This document shows positions 7,307 to 14,702 of a DNA stretch of 17,374 nt, piece after piece. The stretch covers positions 1-17,374 of the forward strand of contig JBAZOP010000063.1 in the NCBI GenBank assembly GCA_041648665.1, in the 5' to 3' direction. Below the pieces are notes generated by a model. The model did no database searches. It was not told the DNA's origin and saw nothing but the letters and a program-made list of their open reading frames with translations. Position numbers and translations under genes: made by a program. Each line of letters starts with the position of its first letter. Positions within the stretch are counted from its first letter, which is position 1. This DNA comes from a bacterium. GTDB lineage: Bacteria > UBA10199 > 2-02-FULL-44-16 > JAAZCA01.

Positions 7307-8086
7307 TCAGTGTTGCTCAGCCGAGCATGGGCAGAAGGGAGCGAAGGAGACGTTGTCGGGATCGGTGAATATCTGCCTCCAGACCAGCTGCAGGTGCTCG
7401 GTGCTGGCGCCGTTCCTCTTGCCCGTCAGCGACAGCCGCCCCTTCTTGGTGACCACCATGCCCCGCGTCTCGGACAGCCCGCACCAGACGACCCGTATAC
7501 CGCGATTATCCAGCCGAACCGGAAGAGGCCCCTTCGGGATCTTCCCTGACCTGATGGCTTCGCGTAGCCACGTTTCCTGTGTCTCGTCTGCGTCAGACCG
7601 GATACGGCACTGGCATCTGCCGCCAGGGACGCAGCCGTTGGCATGGAGCTGGTCCAGGCCCCTCTTCACCGACAGGAAGATCGGCGACACCTTCGTCTCG
7701 ACCGCTCCCTTGCGGTACTCGCCTACTACTCTCGCCAGCAACTCGCGCCGGCTCTCGTCCAGCGCGTCGCGGCCTTCCATCACGCGGTTCGTCATCGGGA
7801 TCTCGAACGACGTGATGGGCATGGGCTCCATGGCGGTCGATTGGTTCCCGGTGCTCATGACAAACACCTTCGACCCCTTGCGCGCGTTGGGGATCGCCAG
7901 CGCTGCCTCCACCAGACCGCGGAACAGGCGCTGCTCCGTGTCCTCCAACATGGAGTCCGAGTGATCGAGAATGATCACCTCGTGTGTAGGCGGGACCACG
8001 GGCATGGGCTGCGACACCCACCAGTACCCGCCGCCAACGAGGGTGCCGAGAATCGCCAGCGTAACCACCGCAGCCTTCGCGCCCAC
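7307..8086 (-). CDS. membrane-anchored vWA-like protein
   Basis: This 259-aa protein has one N-terminal hydrophobic anchor (about residues 5-24). A strand then leads to the metal-ion-dependent adhesion motif D41-H-S43-D-S45, in EVIILDHSDSM, the hallmark of von Willebrand factor A domains. A later strand GSKVFVMSTGN and the SPIFLSVKRGLD helix fit a vWA fold. The C-terminal 60 residues are less typical and end in a CPC motif. The anchored domain probably faces the periplasm and mediates protein contacts. The start is GTG, with GAGGAGGTCGG just upstream. It lies between the coiled-coil membrane protein and the small membrane protein. vWA proteins paired with ATPases are common in membrane assemblies and conflict systems, so the exact job is open. 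Confidence 0.8.
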   Translation of the reverse strand: MGAKAAVVTLAILGTLVGGGYWWVSQPMPVVPPTHEVIILDHSDSMLEDTEQRLFRGLVEAALAIPNARKGSKVFVMSTGNQSTAMEPMPITSFEIPMTNRVMEGRDALDESRRELLARVVGEYRKGAVETKVSPIFLSVKRGLDQLHANGCVPGGRCQCRIRSDADETQETWLREAIRSGKIPKGPLPVRLDNRGIRVVWCGLSETRGMVVTKKGRLSLTGKRNGASTEHLQLVWRQIFTDPDNVSFAPFCPCSAEQH

Positions 8087-8102
8087 GACCGACCTCCTCT
8101 TG

Positions 8103-9164
8103 CTACGACACCTTGCCGCGGTAGCGCCCCTCGAGCTCGGCCAGCCCTGCGTGGTAGCCGTCCCTGACCGCCTGCCTCGCGCCGCGCACCAAGCTCTCCA
8201 CCTGCTTGGCCTGGTGCTCCCGCTGGAACACGTGCTCCCGGAAGTCGGTGATGACCTTCTCCAGCTTCGTGACCTCGCCCTGGCGGCAGGCCAGTTCCGC
8301 TTCCGAGGCCCTGAGGTAGGCCAGACGGGTGGAGTACGCCTTGTTCGCCTGCTCCCACTCTGCCTGCTTCCGGCGCAGGCCCCGCCCGATCCAGTCGAGG
8401 AGGAGCACCACCGCGATCTCCAGGATCGCGAGACCTATGGCCATCATCAGGGAAACGGTCGTTCGAGCCCCCGTGAACCGGATGAGGAGCAGCGCGACAC
8501 CGAAGAGCAGGCCGGCGACGAGCCCCATCCAATGAAAGCCCGTCCCAGACGTGAACGTGCCCACCAGACTCCACGCGATGAGAAGCCCGGCCATGGTGCC
8601 GGCGACCACCGAGAAGAACCACCCTTGGCGGGCATCGCCCGCGTCGAGGAAGAAGAAGTCATGGAGGGTGGGGGCCACGGTCAGGGCAATGAGGAAGGAG
8701 CCGAAGGCGAACATGAGCCACGGCACCATCGGCCGCGCCAGCAGCTCGCCCAGCTCGGCCAGGGCGTCGCGACGCTTGCGCACCTCCTCCTGCGGCGCCT
8801 TGACGCGCTCCCGTGCCTCGGGCAATTCCTCCTTGGCCCGAGCCCACTCCTCCTCGCGGATCTGGTCGTGGCGGCTCGAGGCGGAGTCGAAGACCTCCGC
8901 CCCCTTCTCCCGGGCCATGGCCTCGGCGTGGTCCTCAGCTGCACTGAGCTTGGTCTCGTCGCCCCTGGGGTCGCCGGCCGTCAGCGCCAGCCTGCGCCCG
9001 TGCTCGAAGATGTCCGTCTGGAACACCAGGATGGCGTCAGCGCTTGAGCCCATGACGCTGGTGGCTCCAGCCCCACTCGCGGGAGCCGGCGCACTCGCCG
9101 GGCTGTTGCCGCCGTTGTTGTTGGCGTTCGAGCTCCTCCTCTTGTGCATTCCCAGGTTGAACAT
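8103..9164 (-). CDS. coiled-coil protein with central four-helix membrane domain
   Basis: The 353-aa product starts with a low-complexity Asn/Ala/Pro-rich segment (to about residue 45). A charged coiled coil follows (about 75-145, Glu/Arg/Ala-rich). Four transmembrane segments lie at about 150-260: PWLMFAFGSFLIALTVAP, GWFFSVVAGTMAGLLIAW, WMGLVAGLLFGVALLLI and a last one ending VVLLLDWIG. A second coiled coil runs about 265-350. The symmetry suggests a scaffold with both helical ends in the cytoplasm. The family is not recognised. ATG 9164 is preceded by GGAGAGGG; an earlier GTG/ATG frame at 9209 lacks a ribosome site. It is the first gene of the minus-strand array, facing the divergent control region. 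Confidence 0.8.
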   Translation of the reverse strand: MFNLGMHKRRSSNANNNGGNSPASAPAPASGAGATSVMGSSADAILVFQTDIFEHGRRLALTAGDPRGDETKLSAAEDHAEAMAREKGAEVFDSASSRHDQIREEEWARAKEELPEARERVKAPQEEVRKRRDALAELGELLARPMVPWLMFAFGSFLIALTVAPTLHDFFFLDAGDARQGWFFSVVAGTMAGLLIAWSLVGTFTSGTGFHWMGLVAGLLFGVALLLIRFTGARTTVSLMMAIGLAILEIAVVLLLDWIGRGLRRKQAEWEQANKAYSTRLAYLRASEAELACRQGEVTKLEKVITDFREHVFQREHQAKQVESLVRGARQAVRDGYHAGLAELEGRYRGKVS

Positions 9165-9241
9165 GGTGCCCTCTCCATCTCGAGTGCAAACCGGACCGGT
9201 GCGGCGCACCGCGCGCCACTCCTAGCGCCCGGTCTTGCTGG

Positions 9242-9271
9242 CTGTCAGCGCCCCCCAGAAGCCGCTGACAG
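9242..9271. repeat. 9-bp inverted repeat in the divergent control region
   Basis: CTGTCAGCG (9242-9250) is repeated in perfect inversion (9263-9271) around a 12-nt loop. It lies about 80 bp upstream of the minus-strand array start, so it may be an operator or a leader hairpin for that array. No T-tract follows. Confidence 0.45.
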
Positions 9272-9390
9272 GCGCGGAACCATCAATCCACCCTTCCAAC
9301 CCGCTGCCGCGCCGCCTTCACCAGAACAATCGTCGAATCTGCTTCTTGTGTAACCTCTCGCCAAGAAAATGCCGCAAAATAGCGTAACCC

Positions 9391-9419
9391 TTGACAATAC
9401 CCAAGTATTGTGGTATCCT
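9391..9419 (+). promoter_or_regulatory. near-consensus sigma-70 promoter overlapped by a palindromic operator
   Basis: A perfect -35 TTGACA (9391-9396) is followed by a 17-bp spacer and -10 TATCCT (9414-9419), reading toward the sigma-factor gene 150 bp away. The palindrome ACAATAC-CCAA-GTATTGT (9394-9411) overlaps the -35 box and most of the spacer. A dimeric repressor bound there would block polymerase. The identity of the repressor is unknown. Confidence 0.75.
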
Positions 9420-9571
9420 ATTCTATTGGGTTATACTTCCCAACGGGAAACGATTCATACTGAAGAAGAGAAGGAAACCACTCGCCATGACCTGACCCAG
9501 AACCACCAGCGCCAATATCGGTTGTCGTCGGACGCCCACACGACGCGCACGAGCAGGGAGGCGTCGCAACG

Positions 9572-10099
9572 ATGGCAACCAAAGACACGGTGGCAGCCAG
9601 CCTGTCTCCACATGACAGACGGCGATACGCACGATTCCTGAGCGCGACTGGCGACCCTGAGACCGCGGCTGACCTCGTTCAGAGAGGCCACGTCCGGGTT
9701 CTCCGAGTGATCCAACGAGACCCTCAGATCACCGCCGGAGCCGGCTTGTACTGTCAGGTCGACACCTGGATCATCCAGGACTGGTGGCGGAGCCAGTACC
9801 ACTCACCGCACCTTCTGTCACTGGACGCCGAGGACGAACACGGCAACACCCTCGACCCGCCCGACCCCAGTCCATCACCGGAAAGGCGTCTCGAAAACGC
9901 AGGATTGCTTGCCGCGATCTACCAGATCGCTCGCACCCCCGTTCAACGCGCGGTGCTCGACAACTGGGATGAGGACGCCGAGGCCGTCGCCTCACAGCTC
10001 GGAACCACGGCGAAGTACATCCGCAAGACCAGGTACGAGCTCCGCGAGAAGTTCCGTGCCCACCCCGTTCTGCAGCCGTACATGCGCAGGGCCGCATAG
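9572..10099 (+). CDS. ECF-like RNA polymerase sigma factor
   Basis: The 175-aa product has an ECF-type layout. Region 2 is at about residues 25-75: DPETAADLVQRGHVRVLRVIQ, then a helix ending WIIQDWWRSQYH that resembles the DNA-melting and -10 recognition part. A polar linker with SPSPERR follows, then region 4 (about 110-165) with the HTH AEAVASQLGTTAKYIRKTRYEL. It would direct polymerase to a dedicated promoter set. The assignment is from pattern, and a degenerate sigma-like regulator is possible. The start ATG has GGGAGG about 10 nt upstream. It is the first cargo gene, under a repressible strong promoter. The small helical protein that follows and the membrane protein sharing its domain are candidate anti-sigma partners. 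Confidence 0.7.
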   Translation: MATKDTVAASLSPHDRRRYARFLSATGDPETAADLVQRGHVRVLRVIQRDPQITAGAGLYCQVDTWIIQDWWRSQYHSPHLLSLDAEDEHGNTLDPPDPSPSPERRLENAGLLAAIYQIARTPVQRAVLDNWDEDAEAVASQLGTTAKYIRKTRYELREKFRAHPVLQPYMRRAA

Positions 10100-10360
10100 G
10101 TCACTCATAGGTTTGCTCTTCGACCGCTCACCAGCGATGGCGAGAGGCCGAGAATCCAAGGCTACGAGTTCATCACGCTTGACGTCCGAACTGGCCAGCC
10201 CGATCATGGGCGCCGGGGACGATGATCACGTGACGCCCGACCAACGTCCAAAGGGGGATACCCCCCTACGTCGAAAGCCGGCACCGGCACAGGTGCGCCC
10301 GCTTGCGGAGACTCGTCTCCGTGCAAGTGGCGCGCGGGATGAGTCTCATTGGAGACTGAC
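10100..10360 (+). promoter_or_regulatory. structured leader between sigma gene and small helical gene
   Basis: This 261-bp gap holds several short palindromes. They are GATCAT/ATGATC (10202-10207 and 10222-10227), TCACGTGA (10226-10233), and a GGGGG-ATA-CCCCC hairpin (10253-10265). GGAGAC/GTCTCC lies at 10307-10320, and AGTCTC/GAGACT at 10342-10357 encloses the ribosome-binding GGAG of the next gene. The last two share arms and could pair alternatively. No consensus promoter was found, so this could be an operator cluster or an RNA control element. Confidence 0.45.
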
Positions 10361-10570
10361 ATGCCGCGCGATGATGGCAATACCACCTCCGACGACGCCG
10401 ACCTTCTCCGTCAAGCTCAGCTGGCACACCGTCATGCGAAGGACGCCTATGACGAGGCGGATCGCAAGGCGGCCCCGGTTCTTGCCGCGGCCCAGCAGCT
10501 CTGGGACGCGCAGTTGGAAGCTGATTTCGGGCCAGACTCACGCTTGCAGGGCGACGACTCTGAGGATTGA
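10361..10570 (+). CDS. small soluble helical protein, paralogue of the membrane protein N-terminus
   Basis: The product is 69 aa. After a short N-tail, residues 10-60 (from DDADLLRQAQLAHRHAKDAY to WDAQLEADFGPDS) are an Ala/Gln/Glu-rich two-helix or coiled-coil domain. It is nearly identical in protein and DNA to the first 53 residues of the membrane protein at 11524. It has no membrane segment and ends in an acidic tail. ATG 10361 is chosen because GGAG lies 6 nt upstream, inside a small inverted repeat; the TTG at 10349 lies before that site. It follows the sigma factor and precedes a terminator. It could be a soluble anti-sigma or an adaptor competing with the membrane form, or a remnant left by the duplication. 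Confidence 0.65.
   Translation: MPRDDGNTTSDDADLLRQAQLAHRHAKDAYDEADRKAAPVLAAAQQLWDAQLEADFGPDSRLQGDDSED
10390..10514 (+). repeat. 125-bp direct repeat, copy 1
   Basis: Identical base for base to 11532-11656 (offset 1142), with similarity fading out over the next 25 bp. The repeat lies in the same codon phase in both genes. It encodes most of the shared helical domain. Confidence 0.95.
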
Positions 10571-10603
10571 TTGGTAGACCACCAGTCATCTCAGTCCCAG
10601 CAC

Positions 10604-10629
10604 GACCTGTCTTCAATCGAAGACAGGTC
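10604..10629 (+). terminator. intrinsic terminator after the small helical gene
   Basis: A perfect 11-bp stem (GACCTGTCTTC, 10604-10614, with its complement 10619-10629) closes an AATC loop and is followed by TCTTGTTGTTG. It lies 34 nt after the small gene's stop and upstream of the next gene, so the sigma-factor transcript probably ends here, fully or partly. Confidence 0.8.
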
Positions 10630-10681
10630 TCTTGTTGTTGCGCGCAAGAAGGAGTGGTGTCGGGCGGAAAACCAACGCAGA

Positions 10682-11524
10682 ATGCAACTCGGACTATGCG
10701 GCAGACTGCCCATGAGGAAGAAGGTGGACCCTTGGCAAGAATGGAGGGTCCATCCTCGCGGCACCCCGGTCCTCGTCGACGGCAAGGCCTCATCCCTTGA
10801 GAAAGCCTACCTCAAGCTAAGTCCTGCCGACTCCCCTGCGAAGACCCCTGAAGATATCCGAAGAGCAATTCGCCCCGGCCACGCCGTTGTCGTCTCGAGC
10901 GCCGTCGTAACAGTCCAGAAACGCGCTTGGCTCTGTCGTCTCCACGGCTTGAAGCACCTTGGCGAGCTGAGCATTCCCGCCGTCGCGAAGGCCGGTCCCT
11001 CCGACAACAAGCAAGAACGAATCTGTCAGACTTTTGAGTTGCGCTCATTGGCCATCGAGGACAAGGAGAACCCTGAACTCCTGGCGTATGACGGAGATCT
11101 CGGTGACAGATACCGTCGTGGTATTAGAGCGGAGCTAGAGAAACTACTCCGCGGTGACTACCAGGATCCCGATGCGCCGCCGCCTGGTAGCATAGTTCGC
11201 TGTACCACGCCGCTTAGCAGTTTCGATGCATTCGTGGTCACAAGCTGCAGAGTCTGGAACCGTACTCGTGACGCCAGGAAGGCAGAATCGAATCCTGTCC
11301 TGACATGCCAGCTGATTGACTTTGCGAAGGAGCACGAACAATCTCCCCGCATCCTCGTTCCCTTGCGCAAGGAGGACGGGTGCGAACTCGCTGACCCTCC
11401 GGCGAGCATCGCAATCATCCTGGTGCGGCCAGTTCCGCGTGCATATCTCAGCAGGATTGGTATGGCTGAGGAGCACGTCCCAAAGGTTAGAGCCAGTATT
11501 CTTGACTTGGCGGCGAGGTTTTGA
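10682..11524 (+). CDS. unknown protein upstream of the membrane TPR-like protein
   Basis: The product is about 280 aa and not recognised. It appears soluble, with alternating strands and helices. Notable stretches are WRVHPRGTPVLVDGK near the start, RPGHAVVVSSAVVTVQ, a YRRGIRAELEKLL helix, and C-terminal strands RILVPLRKEDG and SIAIILVRPVPRAYL. No enzyme motif is visible. The start is uncertain. The open frame reaches a TTG at 10571, but that lies before the terminator hairpin; ATG 10682 and ATG 10712 are both possible and neither has a strong ribosome site. The stop overlaps the next ATG by one base (TGATG), so it is coupled to the membrane protein and likely works with it. It lies entirely between the two 125-bp repeats. 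Confidence 0.65.
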   Translation: MQLGLCGRLPMRKKVDPWQEWRVHPRGTPVLVDGKASSLEKAYLKLSPADSPAKTPEDIRRAIRPGHAVVVSSAVVTVQKRAWLCRLHGLKHLGELSIPAVAKAGPSDNKQERICQTFELRSLAIEDKENPELLAYDGDLGDRYRRGIRAELEKLLRGDYQDPDAPPPGSIVRCTTPLSSFDAFVVTSCRVWNRTRDARKAESNPVLTCQLIDFAKEHEQSPRILVPLRKEDGCELADPPASIAIILVRPVPRAYLSRIGMAEEHVPKVRASILDLAARF

Positions 11525-13023
11525 TGGCTCACGACGACGCCGACCTTCTCCGTCAAGCTCAGCTGGCACACCGTCATGCGAAGGACGCCTATGACGAGGC
11601 GGATCGCAAGGCGGCCCCGGTTCTTGCCGCGGCCCAGCAGCTCTGGGACGCGCAGTGGGAGGCTGACTTCGGGCCGGATTCGGGTCCGAACGACGGGGGC
11701 ACTGGTGGCTCCGATCCGGGCGGCGGTCCCGGTTCGGGCGCTCCTGGCGTCAGTCAGACCACGATCGCTGCCAAAGTGACACTCGGCTTTGTCGCTCTTG
11801 GTGTCGCAATTGGCGGTATCGTACTGTTGCTACACTCCCGCGCCGGTGTGGACTCACACGTCCGCGTACCGCTAAGCGGTAGCGGGGTGGCTTCCCCTCA
11901 GACTGAAGGCGGCGCGGCCGAGAATGCCTCGCCGCACCCATGTTCACTCTTGTCTAATACCATCGCCATCAAGGGATGTTTCATTGATGAAGGCGACCGC
12001 CTTCGGAATTCCAACTACGGCGGGTCCGTCAGAGCATACGAACAGGCTATAGCGGTACCAAAGTACGATGGTACAGGCCTCGGACTCACCGTGCGTGCTG
12101 ACGACGGGACACCTATACCTGAGAAACTTCAAAGCGATTGGTTGACATTGGATGCCCTACAGAAGTTGGCTTCACTCTATTCGGAGCATGAGGTCTATGA
12201 CAAGGCACTCACACTCCATCTTCAGGCTGGCGAGATACAGACTCGATTTCTTCTGACAGGAAGAACACCACCGCTTCGCCCCGTTGATGCCATCGACTGC
12301 TACGCCAGATTCGCATTGATTCATAAGGTTCGCGGCGCCAAGGAATCGTTGGACACGTCAGACGGCTGCGTGGCTTTCTCGCCTGCACCGGGCGGGTGGT
12401 CACCGAAACACTGCGAGCGTGCGCGTATCCATGAGGAACTCGGAGACGATACCGCTGCTCTCGCCTGGTACTCCGCGTGTGTGGGTCAGGATTACGCCAC
12501 CTCAGCCGAGACGAGAACCCAGGAAGAGGCCAAGTGGCGGGCTAGCAGGTGGTGGCACCTTGCGCCAAGGGCTGCCACCGTGGCGAGTGCAAAGGCAAGC
12601 ATCGCTGCGATTCTGGGCCGTCTTAGAGCCGAAGGTCGCGCCTTGCTCAGCGATGGTTTTGCGCTGTGGAGTTCCAAGAGTAACTCGGGAGTTTGGCATC
12701 TCTACATCCTGCCACTAGTCTGGGATTGGCAGTACCCTGGTTGCCTCACCACCTCGGGCAAGCCTATGGAAGCCGCGGCGAAAGCTTGGGATATTAAGAA
12801 CTACTCAATAGACGAGCCGATACCGCATGGTGTTCTTTCCTATTCGATGCGCGTAGCAGGCTTGTACATTCCTGTGTCTGCGAAGGCGCGACAGCGAGTG
12901 AAGTCCACTGTCAAGTTCGACCAACCGATTACGAACGAACCGCGTTGCATGGTGAGAGAACTAAACAGCCCATTCTGTCTCTCCCCAGACGGGGTGCTGG
13001 AATCCGAGGAAAAGTGCCGCTAG
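11524..13023 (+). CDS. membrane protein: helical domain, TM helix, Cys-rich TPR-like exterior
   Basis: The product is 499 aa. Residues 4-53 repeat the helical domain of the 69-aa protein at 10361. A Gly/Ser/Asp-rich linker (54-78) leads to one transmembrane helix (about 84-104, VTLGFVALGVAIGGIVLLL). The remaining 390 residues should lie outside the cytoplasm. They contain helical TPR-like repeats (LQKLASLYSEHEVYDKALTL; ARIHEELGDDTAALAWYSAC) and about a dozen Cys in spaced pairs, consistent with disulfides. This inside-domain, TM, outside-sensor plan is typical of transmembrane anti-sigma factors and receptors. ATG 11524 overlaps the upstream stop. An in-frame TAG ends it, but the same frame stays open and coding-like for 39 more codons, so the annotated end may be premature. 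Confidence 0.8.
   Translation: MAHDDADLLRQAQLAHRHAKDAYDEADRKAAPVLAAAQQLWDAQWEADFGPDSGPNDGGTGGSDPGGGPGSGAPGVSQTTIAAKVTLGFVALGVAIGGIVLLLHSRAGVDSHVRVPLSGSGVASPQTEGGAAENASPHPCSLLSNTIAIKGCFIDEGDRLRNSNYGGSVRAYEQAIAVPKYDGTGLGLTVRADDGTPIPEKLQSDWLTLDALQKLASLYSEHEVYDKALTLHLQAGEIQTRFLLTGRTPPLRPVDAIDCYARFALIHKVRGAKESLDTSDGCVAFSPAPGGWSPKHCERARIHEELGDDTAALAWYSACVGQDYATSAETRTQEEAKWRASRWWHLAPRAATVASAKASIAAILGRLRAEGRALLSDGFALWSSKSNSGVWHLYILPLVWDWQYPGCLTTSGKPMEAAAKAWDIKNYSIDEPIPHGVLSYSMRVAGLYIPVSAKARQRVKSTVKFDQPITNEPRCMVRELNSPFCLSPDGVLESEEKCR
11532..11656 (+). repeat. 125-bp direct repeat, copy 2
   Basis: Identical to 10390-10514. Perfect identity over 125 bp, including third codon positions, shows a recent duplication or ongoing gene conversion. 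Confidence 0.95.
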
Positions 13024-13143
13024 CCGCCCGCCGCCAAGCCTCGGGTCCGGAGCTGTCCCTACCCGTTCACTGTCGAAGTCGAGTATAGCGGGGTCGTCAT
13101 GGCCTTCGGCTCCCGAGACTACTTCAAGGCAACGTGCGCATAG
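13024..13143 (+). other. in-frame coding-like extension after an amber stop
   Basis: Directly after the TAG at 13021-13023, the same frame encodes 39 residues and ends with a second TAG (13141-13143). The residues look native (CPYPFTVEVEYSGVVMAFG, then DYFKATCA), codon third positions are mostly G/C as in the gene, and two Cys continue the paired-Cys pattern. It is best explained as the true C-terminus cut off by a nonsense mutation, a base-call error or stop readthrough. The remaining 13144-13202 holds only the ribosome site of the next gene and a trivial 30-codon ORF. Confidence 0.55.
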
Positions 13144-13202
13144 CATGGATATGGCGCTGAAATCCATCACAAGGCCCAAGCAATACATGGAGAGGCAAGA
13201 GC

Positions 13203-14702
13203 GTGCCGACCAAGAAGGCATTGGTCATCGCAGTTGAAGACTATCAAGATCCGCACATCAAGCCCGTGACCTTCGCCAAGGCCGACGCAGAGGCTTTCGC
13301 TGCAGTCCTTGAGTCGCACGGGCTTGAGAAGCGCGATATCTGGCCCCTGATCAACCAGGGAGCGACTCAGGGCATCCTCCGCTCTAAGTTGCGCTTGTTC
13401 ACAGCCAGCCTCGACCCAGAGGATACCGCTTTCGTCTTCTACGCCGGTCATGGATTCGCTGACCAGAACAAGAATTACCTCACCTGCCACGATTCCCAGG
13501 TGCCGGATCTAGTAGGGACCAGCATCTCCATGCAGTCGGTATTCGATGGGTTGAGAAAATCGGCCGCCAAACATGTCATTATGTTCTTCGATTCCTGTCA
13601 TAGCGGACTTGTGCTCGACGAATCAATGCGTGGCATCTACTCCGATCTTTCGGAAGAGGAACTCGACGATTTCTTCTCTGAGTCCAAGAGCCGCTTGTGC
13701 TTCACGGCTTGCAGGAGTGACGAAGTTTCCCGGTCGAACGCGACGCTTGGCCACGGCATTTGGACCTACCACCTCATCGAGGCCTTCGCCGCGAATGCGC
13801 CCGAAGCAACGGAGAAGGCCTCGCTAATCACGCCGACTTCACTTCAGAACTACCTCTCCTCGAGCGTCAAGCGGACTCTGAGGCGCCTCTACACGACCCC
13901 AGTCATACAGACCCCGTGGCTGGCTGGCGGGTTGAGTCGGGATTTCGTGATTGCAGACGTGTCGCCGATCCTCGAGGAGCGCAGACGAGTTGCTGCTCCA
14001 CGCGTACGCCACCTGACCAGGGCGCTCTTCAAGCACGAGGTCATCGCGACGGTGAAGTCGCTCCGCGGCTTTCGCAAGGGAGTGCATCACGTCCCACAGT
14101 ACGCATCCTCTTCGGCTCATGGTTTCATACATTCCATAGCCGAGGACGAGCTTCGGGAGGATGTGGACGAGGTGTTCCGAGCGCTGAGGACGCACTTCAA
14201 GTTCAAGCGCAAGGATCTCACTCTGTCACCTCCGGAGGACGGAGGCGCCTCGATTCTGACCCCTGACTTCGACTACCACGTCAGCGTGCGTCTCGACGAA
14301 GATGATCTATCACAGGTCGTCTGGTGCCGCGAAGTGAGCAATGTCCGCGCGCCTGATGTCATTGAGAGCGACTCATTCAACGACGTGTTCGACGACAAGT
14401 TCGACACCATCGAGCTTCGCTTCGATGGCGTGGTGGACATTGAGGAGTTGATCACGCGAATGGAGGACGTACTGCCCGATGATGTTTCCCTGGACTACGG
14501 CACCGATGACTCCTATTGCGAGCTGGTACCCGAACACGCATCCTACCGGATACGCATTGAATCGAAGACACTCTCCGTTGTCCGTGATCACCGCACGTCA
14601 CCGCGCCAGCTACTGCTTGACTTCCAGGGTTTCCAGAAGCTGCTGTCCGGTCGCGAGCTGATGAAGGCTCTGCCCTGGGGTAAGGCGAAGGGAGCAAGCT
14701 AG
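13203..14702 (+). CDS. caspase-like cysteine protease (peptidase C14 type) with unknown C-terminal domain
   Basis: The product is 499 aa. Residues 4-195 form a caspase p20-like domain. They start KALVIAVEDYQD; catalytic His83 is in FVFYAGHG, catalytic Cys132 is in MFFDSCHSG, and a later conserved block has FTACRSDEV followed by GHGIWTYHLIEAF. Prokaryotic caspase homologues often cleave after Arg or Lys, but specificity here is not known. Residues about 260-499 form a separate unrecognised domain, rich in Asp/Glu, that may sense a trigger or bind a partner. No signal or TM segment is seen, so it is cytoplasmic. The GTG start has GGAGAGG about 9 nt upstream. Its neighbours are the membrane TPR-like protein and two small repetitive proteins, which are candidate partners or substrates. 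Confidence 0.92.
   Translation: MPTKKALVIAVEDYQDPHIKPVTFAKADAEAFAAVLESHGLEKRDIWPLINQGATQGILRSKLRLFTASLDPEDTAFVFYAGHGFADQNKNYLTCHDSQVPDLVGTSISMQSVFDGLRKSAAKHVIMFFDSCHSGLVLDESMRGIYSDLSEEELDDFFSESKSRLCFTACRSDEVSRSNATLGHGIWTYHLIEAFAANAPEATEKASLITPTSLQNYLSSSVKRTLRRLYTTPVIQTPWLAGGLSRDFVIADVSPILEERRRVAAPRVRHLTRALFKHEVIATVKSLRGFRKGVHHVPQYASSSAHGFIHSIAEDELREDVDEVFRALRTHFKFKRKDLTLSPPEDGGASILTPDFDYHVSVRLDEDDLSQVVWCREVSNVRAPDVIESDSFNDVFDDKFDTIELRFDGVVDIEELITRMEDVLPDDVSLDYGTDDSYCELVPEHASYRIRIESKTLSVVRDHRTSPRQLLLDFQGFQKLLSGRELMKALPWGKAKGAS

Larger units (their letters stand above)
9165..9571. promoter_or_regulatory. divergent intergenic control region
   Basis: This 407-bp gap separates the minus-strand element array from the plus-strand cargo. 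It contains the 9242-9271 inverted repeat, an AT-rich core (about 9360-9440), the promoter and palindrome listed separately, and a second short inverted repeat TTGGG/CCCAA (9426-9430 and 9439-9443). No convincing ORF lies in it. A minus-strand promoter was not clearly identified; a TTGTCA-like box near 9396 is a weak candidate. Confidence 0.6.

Noticed and set aside
9369..9641. Small plus-strand ORF across the promoter
   Set aside because: It begins upstream of the promoter, lacks a ribosome site and runs into the sigma-factor gene in another frame.
10253..10265. GGGGG-ATA-CCCCC as a terminator
   Set aside because: Only a 5-bp stem with a 3-nt loop and no T-tract.
13145..13237. 30-codon ORF just before the caspase gene
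   Set aside because: It is out of frame with the protease and mostly covers its ribosome site and start; the GTG at 13203 with GGAGAGG fits better.
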